From Candidatus Roseilinea mizusawaensis (GTDB lineage Bacteria; Chloroflexota; Anaerolineae; J036; Brachytrichaceae): 64,000 nucleotides of DNA. The stretch covers positions 1 through 64,000 of the forward strand of contig JAEANN010000015.1 in the NCBI GenBank assembly GCA_016841965.1. The letters are read 5' to 3'. Shown here in pieces: positions 11,081 through 19,634 of this stretch. The notes below the pieces were generated by a model. The model saw nothing but the letters and a program-made list of their open reading frames with translations, ran no database searches and was not told where the DNA came from. Position 1 is the stretch's first letter. Each line of letters begins with the position of its first letter. Made by a program: the position numbers and the translations under genes.

Positions 11081-11395
11081 GTGCATCCTCATCCTCATCC
11101 TTAATCTCACTCAATAATCTGACTCAATCTGACTCAATCTGACTCAATCTCACTTACTTAGCATTCCTGTGCGCAATAAAATAAAACAGTGCGATGTAGC
11201 ACGGAAACAGCGCACTGGGCTTGGAAGAAGATTCTACCGCAGGATCGACTGAATATCGTCTACCTGCTGCACGACGGGCGCATCAAAAGACGACACCCAC
11301 GCTCGGTTGATTGTCCGCCCGATGCGACAAAGCCGGCGCGCACATGCATCAAGCCGCCAAACCGACACGTAGTATGCTTGCCCCAACAAACACCT
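11081..11395. other. Intergenic region with 10-base tandem repeat
   Basis: Between the divergent binding-protein and HAD genes. It contains three perfect copies of GACTCAATCT at 11121-11150, flanked by degenerate copies (TCAATAATCT before, CTCACTTACTT after). The 10-base period places the copies on one DNA face, and each holds TGACTCA-like sequence. The remainder (11160-11395) shows no structure or coding signal that I can support. Confidence 0.6.
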
Positions 11396-12493
11396 ATGAT
11401 TCTGCTTCTAGACATGGATGGCACGCTCATCGATGATCGCGGCTACCGGGCGGCCATTGACGCAACCCTCACTCACTATTGCCGGCGACATTGCCTGCCT
11501 GTGTTCACGCCTTCGGATGAGGATGTGACCGTGCTGCACGCGCATGGATTCAGCAACGAATGGGACTCTATCGCTTTCCTGGCCGGCGTGATCCACGCAG
11601 AAACCTACCGGGCCGGGCAAAACAGGCCAGACCGACCGGATTTTCAGATGTGGACGCGCCGCACCGCAGGCAGGCCAGGTCTGCCCAATGAGCGCGCGCG
11701 CGAGGCGCTGTTGGAACACGGCCCGGCCGAATTGAGCGGTCTATTTCATGAATTGCTGGATCATGTGACGGATACGCAGCGCTCTGAACTGACGCGCATA
11801 TTCGCCGAATTCATCCTCGGCTCAGAGTTGTTCGCCAGCCACTACAGGCTGTCTGCTGAGCTAAACACACCATCGTTTCTGGCCACACTGGATCGCCCCC
11901 TGGTCAACGCAGCCAGCCTCGACATCATCTGCCGGCACGCATCGTGCATCTACACGGCTCGACCGAGTCTTGCTCCTGATGGACATCCGCCAGTGCACCC
12001 ACCCGAAGCCGAGATTGGGTTGGAGTTACTGGGGCTGGAAAATCTGCCACTGATTGCGCTGGGGCAAATTCAGTGGATCGCCGATCAACACGGCGAGCGC
12101 GTCTATGATCTGACCAAGCCGGCGCCGGTTCAGGCGCTGGCAGCCATGCTGGCATCGCAACATGTCACGCCGCTGCTTGCGCTGCAGGCAGCCTATCACC
12201 TGTGGAAGTCGGGCGAAGGTCACAGCAGCTTCGCGCGCCTGCACGATCAAGATGTATTCGTCGCAGAAGACAACGCCGGCGGCGTGCGGGCCTGCCACGA
12301 AGCTGCTAGGTTGCTGCAGCGGCATGGCATTGAAATACGGGTGCATGGATTGGGAATCGCAACTGCGAGCGCCAAACGCGAGGCGCTAGCGGCGGTGTGC
12401 GAGAGCGTTTACGACAATGTGAACGACGCCCTTGCAGACTGCGCGCGGCGCGCCGGAGCGCCAGCGCCGGGCGTTACAGGCCAGAATTCTTGA
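11396..12493 (+). CDS. HAD-superfamily hydrolase
   Basis: Starts at ATG 11396 with motif I in MILLLDMDGTLIDD, the Asp nucleophile and acid/base of HAD phosphatases. A later acidic motif, DVFVAEDNAGGVRACHEAA, matches motif IV (the Mg-binding acidic pair and following Gly). It is 365 residues, longer than typical phosphoglycolate phosphatases (about 220), with a large insertion between motifs I and III that should form the cap and substrate site. The substrate cannot be inferred. The next gene starts within 10 bases, so the pair may be co-transcribed. Confidence 0.75.
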   Translation: MILLLDMDGTLIDDRGYRAAIDATLTHYCRRHCLPVFTPSDEDVTVLHAHGFSNEWDSIAFLAGVIHAETYRAGQNRPDRPDFQMWTRRTAGRPGLPNERAREALLEHGPAELSGLFHELLDHVTDTQRSELTRIFAEFILGSELFASHYRLSAELNTPSFLATLDRPLVNAASLDIICRHASCIYTARPSLAPDGHPPVHPPEAEIGLELLGLENLPLIALGQIQWIADQHGERVYDLTKPAPVQALAAMLASQHVTPLLALQAAYHLWKSGEGHSSFARLHDQDVFVAEDNAGGVRACHEAARLLQRHGIEIRVHGLGIATASAKREALAAVCESVYDNVNDALADCARRAGAPAPGVTGQNS

Positions 12494-12499
12494 AGCAAG

Positions 12500-13291
12500 G
12501 TGGCGCGTGCGATGTTGACAGCGCGGAAAAACCGTGTCCTCAACTGGCTGATCTATCGAACGCTCGTGTACGGGCCGGCGCGACGACATTTTTCCCGTAT
12601 CCGCCTGCGGCAGGCCACGCCCAACCCGCAACGCAACGGCCCGCCGGTGATCCTGTTTGGCAATCACAGCTCGTGGTGGGATGGCTACATGGTCATGCTG
12701 CTGAATGAGCAGGTCTGGGGTCTGGATGCCTATATCATGATCGAGGAAGCGCAACTGGCCCGTTATCAGTTCTTCAGACTTTTGGGCGGATTTTCGGTGA
12801 ACCGGCAAAACGGGCGCAGTGCAGCAGCTAGCATCACCTACAGCGCCGACCTGTTGAATAACAAGCCAGGGCGCATGTTGGTGATCTTTCCGCAAGGCGA
12901 AATTCTCGCCAACGATCGCCGGCCACTGATCTTTTACTCTGGCGTCGGCCACCTGGCGCGCCGCGTGCGTGATGTCCGGTTTTATCCCCTAGCCCTGCGC
13001 TATGAATTTATCGGCGAACAAAGGCCAGAGGTATTCCTGAGTGTGGGCACGCCGCTGCACTTTGCAGACAGTTCCGCCACACCGAAAGATATTGCGGCCT
13101 CTCTTGCACAGGCGCTGACCAACGAACTCGATAGGCTGCGAGATGACGTGATCGCCTACCGCTTACAGTCATTCACAACAGTGATAAGCGGGGTGCCAAG
13201 CATCAATCGGCTGTGGGACTCGCTGCGAGGCAAACCGCCAATGCACGAGGTCGGCGCGGATAACGATAACGCGAACCCCAGACAAGCCTGA
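12500..13291 (+). CDS. PlsC-like 1-acyl-glycerol-phosphate acyltransferase
   Basis: Family motif I is NHSSWWDG (the NHX4D catalytic pair) and motif III is IFPQGEI. The product is 263 residues from GTG 12500; the ATG at 12512 is an alternative. The family acylates lysophosphatidic acid or related lysolipids at the membrane. The substrate here is uncertain because many PlsC-fold proteins act on glycolipids or carotenoids, and a diacylglycerol glycosyltransferase is encoded close by at 13884-15002. Confidence 0.85.
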   Translation: MARAMLTARKNRVLNWLIYRTLVYGPARRHFSRIRLRQATPNPQRNGPPVILFGNHSSWWDGYMVMLLNEQVWGLDAYIMIEEAQLARYQFFRLLGGFSVNRQNGRSAAASITYSADLLNNKPGRMLVIFPQGEILANDRRPLIFYSGVGHLARRVRDVRFYPLALRYEFIGEQRPEVFLSVGTPLHFADSSATPKDIAASLAQALTNELDRLRDDVIAYRLQSFTTVISGVPSINRLWDSLRGKPPMHEVGADNDNANPRQA

Positions 13292-13388
13292 CCCCCAAAG
13301 CGCCGTATATAATCACCGATATATTCTGAGTTTTCCTGCGCGCAGCGCAGCACACTTGCAGCAGAAAAGAACGGTAAAGGTGAACTCA

Positions 13389-13823
13389 ATGAAACTCGAC
13401 TTGCAAGTCCGCGACGATCAGTCTCAGGCCGCTACGCTTCTGGAAGAAGAAACCGCCAGCATCAACATGAGCGTCGTCGATGATGCATCGTTCGCCCCTC
13501 CCCGGCGCCCGGGCAACAGGGACATGGACGACAGCGAAGACACTGTGGATGCCGACGATTTTGATGAAGACTTCGACGAAGATTTCGATGCGTTCGAGGA
13601 TGACGAAGACGAAGAGGACGAGCTGGCGGATGACGATTTCGAAGATATCGAATCGCTTGAGGAACTCGACGAACTCGAAGATATCGATGAAGGCGATGAA
13701 GGCGATGACGAAGAGGAATTGTTCATAGACCTGGAGGAGGACGAGGAAGAGGACGAAGAAGACGAAGACGAGGAACTCCTCTGGGATGACGATGACGAGG
13801 ACGAGGAAGACGACGACCTGTAG
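13389..13823 (+). CDS. Highly acidic small protein of unknown function
   Basis: Start ATG 13389 has AAAGGTG upstream. The first 45 residues are ordinary (MKLDLQVRDD, a Pro/Arg patch near 37-44). From about residue 46 to the end almost every residue is Asp or Glu: by hand count 79 of 144 residues are acidic and only 5 basic. The tail would be disordered and strongly anionic, like DNA mimics, histone-chaperone tails or the acidic tail of RNA polymerase delta, but no folded domain of those families is visible. It is a separate transcription unit with a strong terminator directly after it. Confidence 0.8.
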   Translation: MKLDLQVRDDQSQAATLLEEETASINMSVVDDASFAPPRRPGNRDMDDSEDTVDADDFDEDFDEDFDAFEDDEDEEDELADDDFEDIESLEELDELEDIDEGDEGDDEEELFIDLEEDEEEDEEDEDEELLWDDDDEDEEDDDL

Positions 13824-13852
13824 CCTGTGTCGCGCGCTACAATACGCTGCTC

Positions 13853-13884
13853 AGCAGCCAGGCCGGCATGGCCTGGCTGCTTTT
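13853..13884 (+). terminator. Rho-independent terminator after the acidic-protein gene
   Basis: A perfect 12-bp stem, AGCAGCCAGGCC (13853-13864) with GGCCTGGCTGCT (13870-13881), loop GGCAT, followed by TTTT. The same hairpin directly follows the convergent glycosyltransferase gene, so it may separate both units, although no T run follows it on the minus strand. Confidence 0.9.
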
Positions 13885-15002
13885 CAGTCCCCCGCCAATC
13901 GCGCGACGATTTTGGCAATTTCAAGCGCTGAATCAGGCTTGGCCAGCGCCGCCGAAGCGCGGCTCAACGCCTCAAGCCGGCCCGGCTCGGACAACCACTG
14001 GCGAATTTGCTTGACAACTACCCACGGGAAGGGGCACCACGCGCCGGCCCCGCGAGTGACCACGTAATCAACATTCCCCTCTTCCTGCCCCGGCACGCGG
14101 TCATAGAGGATGATCGGCAAGCCGGCAATAAAACCTTCTGCGATTGTGCCCGGGCCGGCCTTGGTCACCAGAATGTCAGCAGCGCCCATCAGTTCCGGGA
14201 CGTTGTCTACAAAACCAAACACACGCATGGGGATGCGTGGGTTGATAAACTCCAGATTGTGCTTGACCCTCTGATTACGCCCACACACAACGATCAATTG
14301 CACCGGCAAATTGCTGAAAGCGATCTCGCGCGCCGTGAGTTCCAGTCTGCCCATCCCATCGCCTCCGCCCATCAAGAGCACAACCGGCATGCTCTGATCC
14401 AGCCCCAGGGCCTCGCGCGTTTCTCTGCGCTTGCCAAGACGCTGTTGGAAATCGGGCAAAACCGGTTGGCCGGCGACAATCACTTTCTCGGCGGGCACCA
14501 GGTTCGCAATGGCATCGCGGGCCGACTCTTCGTTGGGCACGATGCAATAATCCACATCGGGCGCATAGTGTGCAGCATGCCCGGCTACCAAGTCGGTGAC
14601 CACATTCATAAACTTGGCTGGATTTCCCAGGCGGTGGATCACCGACGGCATGGTCTGGTTATAGACGAGATGGCACGACACATACACATCTGCGGGCGCA
14701 GTCTTGATGATGTCCTCGGCCAGCTTGTCACTGATAGGCTCGAATGCACGCCGAATGGCGACCACTTGCCGCCGGCCATTGCTGATATGAAAGCCCAGCG
14801 CGTATAACATACGCCCATAGGTAACCCACATCGGGTAATCGATATCGAGCCGGCCCAGCAAAGGCGGCAGCAAGCGAAACCCGTTCACAAACTGTATTTC
14901 GTAGCGATCGGCGTAGAGCATCCGAATACCGGCGGCAATAGCCTGCGCTGCGCTACGATGGCCTCCACCGGCGTCCGCATATAACAGCACGATTCGTTTC
15001 AT
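13884..15002 (-). CDS. MGDG synthase-like diacylglycerol glycosyltransferase
   Basis: A GT28-type glycosyltransferase of 372 residues starting MKRIVLLYADAGGGHRSAAQ. The GGGHRSAA motif is the lipid-acceptor signature of plant MGDG synthases and bacterial UgtP. The C-terminal nucleotide-sugar site is seen in VLLMGGGDGMG, FVDNVPELMGAADILVTKAG and GPGTIAEG. It should glycosylate diacylglycerol at the inner membrane face to make membrane glycolipids. The sugar donor (UDP-glucose or UDP-galactose) cannot be told from sequence. The DUF951 gene lies about 100 bases upstream on the same strand. Confidence 0.88.
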   Translation of the reverse strand: MKRIVLLYADAGGGHRSAAQAIAAGIRMLYADRYEIQFVNGFRLLPPLLGRLDIDYPMWVTYGRMLYALGFHISNGRRQVVAIRRAFEPISDKLAEDIIKTAPADVYVSCHLVYNQTMPSVIHRLGNPAKFMNVVTDLVAGHAAHYAPDVDYCIVPNEESARDAIANLVPAEKVIVAGQPVLPDFQQRLGKRRETREALGLDQSMPVVLLMGGGDGMGRLELTAREIAFSNLPVQLIVVCGRNQRVKHNLEFINPRIPMRVFGFVDNVPELMGAADILVTKAGPGTIAEGFIAGLPIILYDRVPGQEEGNVDYVVTRGAGAWCPFPWVVVKQIRQWLSEPGRLEALSRASAALAKPDSALEIAKIVARLAGD

Positions 15003-15106
15003 ATGAGCACGGGCCTCCATGAAGTTATCAATGTCTGTACTGACACCCGAACCGCAAATCTGCGCGGGCACGGCTATCGTAGGTACGGCTGGCGTGGCAA
15101 GCGCGA

Positions 15107-15319
15107 TCAAGCCGATGAGTCAGCGCGGGAACGCTTGCTGGCCAGCCGACGCTCTAACTCGCGCCGGCTCAGTAGCACTTTATGCCCACACGTCAGGCAC
15201 TTCAGCCCAATATCTGCGCCAACGCGAACCACACGCCACTCGTAGCCTCCACACGGATGGGGTCTGCGAAGCCTGACCACATCATCCAGTTCGAGAGGTG
15301 TGATCTGAATAGGGGACAC
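15107..15319 (-). CDS. DUF951 family protein
   Basis: A 70-residue protein with the family pattern: [18 protein letters not shown], then [19 protein letters not shown], then a basic end. Three Cys (HPCG, and the pair in CLTCGH) suggest a small metal-binding or RNA-binding beta domain. The function of DUF951 is unknown. The gene is upstream of and co-directional with the glycosyltransferase. Confidence 0.88.
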   Translation of the reverse strand: MSPIQITPLELDDVVRLRRPHPCGGYEWRVVRVGADIGLKCLTCGHKVLLSRRELERRLASKRSRADSSA

Positions 15320-15481
15320 GCTTGGATTATACCGCCGGGGCGCGCCCCGGCGCCACGTCTATCACAGCGCTCAGACTGATAATGACATCACACAAACGAC
15401 GCGGTCAACCCCAAGCTACGCGCCTCATCAGGCGGCTCATTAAACGAAAGAAGAGATCAAGACAAAAGGAGAGATCACATC

Positions 15482-16129
15482 ATGCAAGTTCTTGTGTTAT
15501 GCGATGACTACTGGCATCCCGCGCGTGTGCCGCGCGCAGGACTGGCGCCACTGAGCGCAGGTTTCACGCTGGATTGGATCGCACAAGCCGGCGATTGGTC
15601 GGCTCAAAAGATGGCCGGCTACCAGGTCGTCGTGCTCACCAAATCTAACAACATGTCATCGACCGACCAAACGCCATGGATGAGCGACGACGTCCAGCGG
15701 GCGTTTGCGGACTACGTGCGCGCCGGCGGCGGCCTGCTGGTGATGCACTCTGGCTCGGCCGGCTACGCCGAGACGCCCATCCTGCGCCGGTTGATGGGCG
15801 GTGTATTTATGGAACACCCGCCTCAATGCCATGTGACGTACACGCCACGAGCAGGACATCCTCTGACGACGGGTAGCGCACCGTTCACCGTCACAGACGA
15901 ACATTATGTGATGGCATTCGACGATGCGCAGGCCGAAGTATTTCTAACCGGCACATCCGAGCACGGAACTCAGCCGGCCGGCTGGACGCGCATAGAGGGC
16001 AAGGGGCGGGTGTGTTTGCTCACACCAGGGCACAACCTAGACGTGTGGCTGCACCCGGCTTATCAGGCCATCATCCGCAACGCGCTGCGCTGGTGCGGTC
16101 GAAATGACGGGCCGGCAAAAGTACAATAG
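15482..16129 (+). CDS. ThuA-like (type 1 glutamine amidotransferase-fold) protein
   Basis: A 215-residue protein with a ThuA pattern: MQVLVLCDDYWHP at the start, a Gly-rich turn in VRAGGGLLVMHSGSAGY, the conserved HP of PRAGHPLTTG, and KGRVCLLTPGHNLDVW near the end. AAAGGAGAG lies about 10 bases before the ATG. ThuA proteins are linked to trehalose and other sugar metabolism, but their reaction is undefined. The gene ends four bases before the LarA-like gene, suggesting one operon. Confidence 0.8.
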   Translation: MQVLVLCDDYWHPARVPRAGLAPLSAGFTLDWIAQAGDWSAQKMAGYQVVVLTKSNNMSSTDQTPWMSDDVQRAFADYVRAGGGLLVMHSGSAGYAETPILRRLMGGVFMEHPPQCHVTYTPRAGHPLTTGSAPFTVTDEHYVMAFDDAQAEVFLTGTSEHGTQPAGWTRIEGKGRVCLLTPGHNLDVWLHPAYQAIIRNALRWCGRNDGPAKVQ

Positions 16130-16133
16130 CTTC

Positions 16134-17408
16134 ATGTCCCACTCAAGTTCATCTGACAACCCGTCTGTGTTAAGCGATCAGCAGGTACTTGAAAAGGTCG
16201 AGGCCGGACTATCCGCCCTGAATACTGCCGGCCGGCGTGTGCTCGTTCTCGTTCCCGACAGCACGCGCACCTTCCCATTGCCGCTCATGCTGCGCGCCGT
16301 GTACCGCGCCGTTGGCCGCCAGGCCAGCGCATTCGACGTGATGATTGCGCTGGGCACGCATCAGCCAATGAGCGAACAGGCCATTGACCAGCTCATCGGT
16401 ATGAGCGCCGCCGACCGCGCACAGTTGCATAACTTTCGGGTGATGAACCACGAGTGGCACGTGCCCGGCACACTGACGCAGATCGGGATTGTTCCGGCTG
16501 CCGAAGTGCGGGCCATCACGAAGGGGATTTTGACTGAGGATGCGCCGGTCGTCATCAACCGGGCTGTGCTTGAACATGACCACATCCTCATTTGTGGGCC
16601 GGTCTTTCCGCACGAATCAGTTGGCTTCAGCGGCGGCAACAAGTACCTGTTCCCCGGCATCGCCGGCATGGAGACGATCAGCACGTTTCACTGGCTCAGC
16701 GCCATGCTGACCACGATGAACGTGATCGGCAAACAGGACACGCCGGTGCGGGCGCTGATCGATCGCTTTGCGCAGGCAGTGCCCACACCCGTGTCGTGCG
16801 TCGCTTCGGTCGTCAGCCCGGCCGGCGTGCATGGCATCTTTGTGGGTGATGCCCAGTCGGCACAGCGACAGGCTGCCCAGCTTTCGGCGCAAATCCACGT
16901 CGCATATCTGGACAGGCCCGTGCACACCGTCATTGCAGCCGTGGCCGACCTGTACGACGACCTGTGGACGGCCGGCAAAGGCATGTACAAGTCGGAGCCG
17001 GTGGTGCAGGACGGCGGGCGGGTCATCATCTACGCGCCGCGCATCCGTGAAGTCAGCTTTACGCACGGCCAATGGCTGGATGAGATCGGCTATCACGTGC
17101 GGGACTATTTTGCGTCGCAGATGGATCGCTTTGCCCACGTGCCGCGGGTAGCCATGGCCCACAGCACCAACGTCAAGGGCGCCGGCGCCTTTGATCCAGC
17201 CAGCCAGATCGAAACACCGCGCATTCAGGTCGATCTCGCCACCGGCATCCCCGAAGAACGGTGCCGGCGCATCAACCTGGGCTACGTCGATCCGGCAACA
17301 GTATCGCTTGAGGAATGGGAGCGCCGGGCGGCGTCCGATGATGGTATCCTTGTGATTCATCATGCCGGGGAGAAACTGTATCGGCTGCGCGGGGGAGAGC
17401 CGGCCTGA
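16134..17408 (+). CDS. LarA-like protein (DUF2088, nickel-pincer racemase fold)
   Basis: LarA of lactobacilli racemizes lactate using a nickel pincer cofactor. Equivalent residues are present: PDSTRTFP near the start, His76 in LGTHQPMSE, His160 in VFPHESVGFSGG, and Lys170 in GGNKYLFPG (the pincer-carrying Lys in LarA). 424 residues from ATG 16134. Homologues have many substrates (other 2-hydroxyacids and sugar acids). No larB, larC or larE cofactor genes are nearby, so nickel-cofactor dependence relies on genes elsewhere. The pairing with ThuA suggests a sugar-acid substrate; that part is inference. Confidence 0.85.
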   Translation: MSHSSSSDNPSVLSDQQVLEKVEAGLSALNTAGRRVLVLVPDSTRTFPLPLMLRAVYRAVGRQASAFDVMIALGTHQPMSEQAIDQLIGMSAADRAQLHNFRVMNHEWHVPGTLTQIGIVPAAEVRAITKGILTEDAPVVINRAVLEHDHILICGPVFPHESVGFSGGNKYLFPGIAGMETISTFHWLSAMLTTMNVIGKQDTPVRALIDRFAQAVPTPVSCVASVVSPAGVHGIFVGDAQSAQRQAAQLSAQIHVAYLDRPVHTVIAAVADLYDDLWTAGKGMYKSEPVVQDGGRVIIYAPRIREVSFTHGQWLDEIGYHVRDYFASQMDRFAHVPRVAMAHSTNVKGAGAFDPASQIETPRIQVDLATGIPEERCRRINLGYVDPATVSLEEWERRAASDDGILVIHHAGEKLYRLRGGEPA

Positions 17409-17447
17409 GCGGCGCTCGACGCGCTGCGCGTGCCACTTCTAAAGGCC

Positions 17448-18980
17448 ATGTCCAGACGAATCACGAGTTTCTTTGAGTTGTTGCTGTTGTTCGTCGTCAT
17501 CCTGGCATTGGGACTGGGTGTGAACTGGATCGACACATCTGCCGCAAGGTCCGCGATCGCCAGCAGGCCGGCTGAGCCGCCCATCTTGCCGCAGTCCGCC
17601 GAGTCAATGCCGGCGCAGGCGGCAGAAGTCCCGACGCGGGAAGTCACTACAACACCTGCCGAACTGTTGGCCACGCCAGACACGCAAGCTGCGAGCGAGA
17701 TGCTGACACCCACCGCAGCAATCTTGCCCACGGCGGTGGCTACGCCGGTGGCCTTCGCTCCCCAGGTCGAGCTGGAAGATCAAGATGCGCCACTGCTGGT
17801 CCAGGCACCTGGCACGGTCAACGTTTTGATTCTCGGCAGTGATGCCGCCGCCGACGACCGCTATGCCCGCACCGACACGATGATCATCGCCAGCATCAAC
17901 CCCGACCTGCCCTCGGTGAGTATGCTGTCATTGCCGCGCGACCTGCAGGTGCGCATCCCCGGCCGAGCCGACGACCGGCTGAACATTGCCTACGAACTGG
18001 GTTACATGCGCGAATATCCCGGCGGCGGGCCGGCCTTCCTGGCTGCCGTATTGCGCAAGAACTTCGGCATCCGCATCGATCATTTCATCCGCGTGGATTT
18101 CGCCGGCTTTGTCAAAGCTGTCGATACGCTGGGCGGCGTGGATGTGATCGTGGAGTGCGAATTGCACGACACCTTCCCTGATAACACCTCACCGACCGGC
18201 AAGAGCGATCTGGATGTCTACCCCGGCATCGCCTCACTGAGCGGCAAACAGGCGCTGTGGTACGCCCGATCCCGCTGGTCTACGACCGACTTCGATCGCG
18301 CCCGCCGGCAGCAAAAAGTGCTGCGCGCCCTGTTTGCCAAAGCCCGCAGCAGCAATCTCTTACAGAGCGCATTCGGCCTCTATAACGATTTCCGCGAGAA
18401 CGTGGAGACCAGCATCGGCATTGGGGACCTGCCATTCTTCATCGATATCGTCAGCCGGCTAGACGATCTCGCGATCAAGAATCGCGTGGTGACCTACCCG
18501 GTGATCAAAGCCTTCACCCGGCCCGATGGCGCGCAGGTGTTGTTGCCAACACAGGACACCATCCCATACATTGCCGAATCATTGTCGCCGCCGGCGGGCA
18601 ATCGCGCCCAAAGCCGCCCGCTGGTGGAAGTGATCAATTTGTCTGGCCGGCCAGATATGGAAAAGGTCGCGCAAGAACGGCTGATCTGGGAAGGATTCGG
18701 CGTGTACCACACCGAGCCGGTTAGCCAAACCGTTCAACCCAACACACAGATCATCAACTACGCCACAACTGCGAAAGGGTCGCCGATCCCCCGCCTGGCC
18801 AGCATCTTCCGAGTAACCCGGCAGAACATCGAGGCCGACCCGGATCCAAGCAGTCCAGTGGTGGCCCGCATCGTGCTGGGCAAAAACTACAACTCGTGCC
18901 CCGCCACGTCGAACATGGCCGGCGATGTGCCGCTGGCGCCAGCCACGGATATGATTCCCATCGCGACGCCTGCGCCGTAA
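17448..18980 (+). CDS. LytR-CpsA-Psr (LCP) family cell envelope protein
   Basis: The product has a short cytoplasmic start, one transmembrane segment (FFELLLLFVVILALGLGV), a Pro/Thr/Ala-rich linker, the LCP domain and a LytR C-terminal domain. LCP signatures are VLILGSDAAADD, ARTDTMIIASINPD, SMLSLPRDLQVRIPGR, LNIAYELG and YARSRWSTTDFDRARRQQ, with the pyrophosphate-binding Arg and Asp residues present. The C-terminal VEVINLSGRPDMEKVAQ region is the LytR_C domain. LCP enzymes attach lipid-linked glycopolymers to peptidoglycan or proteins outside the cell. A GTG at 17430 is an alternative start. Confidence 0.93.
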   Translation: MSRRITSFFELLLLFVVILALGLGVNWIDTSAARSAIASRPAEPPILPQSAESMPAQAAEVPTREVTTTPAELLATPDTQAASEMLTPTAAILPTAVATPVAFAPQVELEDQDAPLLVQAPGTVNVLILGSDAAADDRYARTDTMIIASINPDLPSVSMLSLPRDLQVRIPGRADDRLNIAYELGYMREYPGGGPAFLAAVLRKNFGIRIDHFIRVDFAGFVKAVDTLGGVDVIVECELHDTFPDNTSPTGKSDLDVYPGIASLSGKQALWYARSRWSTTDFDRARRQQKVLRALFAKARSSNLLQSAFGLYNDFRENVETSIGIGDLPFFIDIVSRLDDLAIKNRVVTYPVIKAFTRPDGAQVLLPTQDTIPYIAESLSPPAGNRAQSRPLVEVINLSGRPDMEKVAQERLIWEGFGVYHTEPVSQTVQPNTQIINYATTAKGSPIPRLASIFRVTRQNIEADPDPSSPVVARIVLGKNYNSCPATSNMAGDVPLAPATDMIPIATPAP

Positions 18981-19044
18981 GAACGCGCACTCAAAAAAGC
19001 CTGTGTCCCGACTAACGCCGACGGCCCAGGGTTGCAATACCGTC

Positions 19045-19488
19045 TCAGGGTATTGGCGTCGGGGTGTCCGTCGGAGGCTGCGTGGGCATCTCAGTCGGTT
19101 CTGGGGTGGGCGTATCGGTGACAGTGGGCGGGGGTGTCTCGGTGGGGCTGGGTGATGGCGTGGGCGTGATGGTGGGCTGGCTCGTGGCCGTGGCCTGTGG
19201 AGCCGGCGTATCCGACGGCTGCGGGGTGATGCTCGGCGGCACAAACTGGGTCGGCATATCGCCGAAGGTGGGTGTGGGAGGCAGAGGCGTGAAAGTCTGG
19301 AGCAACGACGGTGCGAGCGCGCGAGTAGGTGTCGGCGTGGCACGATCGGGCTGACCGGGCTGCGCAATGAGCAGGGCGGCGATCCCGATCACATAGCACG
19401 GAATTGTCAACAAGATAATGCCGATGAGGATGCTGTAAACAGTGCGCCGGCTGGACAGCCGATTCGATAGTTGCTGCATTGGCTGCAA
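19045..19488 (-). CDS. Single-pass membrane protein with Thr/Pro-rich extracellular tail
   Basis: 147 residues with a short basic N-terminus, one hydrophobic helix (YSILIGIILLTIPCYVIG) and a tail of about 90 residues rich in Thr-Pro dipeptides (DTPTPEPTE, DTPTPIP). Such tails are common in Chloroflexota surface proteins and may span the wall or be glycosylated. There is no folded domain. The coding strand is chosen because the opposite frame would give an unlikely Gly/Val repeat protein. Function unknown. Confidence 0.6.
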   Translation of the reverse strand: MQPMQQLSNRLSSRRTVYSILIGIILLTIPCYVIGIAALLIAQPGQPDRATPTPTRALAPSLLQTFTPLPPTPTFGDMPTQFVPPSITPQPSDTPAPQATATSQPTITPTPSPSPTETPPPTVTDTPTPEPTEMPTQPPTDTPTPIP

Positions 19489-19634
19489 TTATAGGAGTTT
19501 GGCATGGGTGTAGTATCATCCCTCGTCTGTGGCCTGCGGTCACCTTAAGACTACACACAATCGCCAAAGCATCTTTTGGCGCGGCAACTGTGATAACTGA
19601 AATGTCTCAAGGAAACTCACACCGGGAGCGGTTC

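Noticed and set aside
19064-19354. Gly/Val repeat protein on the plus strand at 19064-19354
   Set aside because: It is the complement of the Thr/Pro-rich tail gene. The minus frame has a proper transmembrane anchor and a common surface-protein tail.
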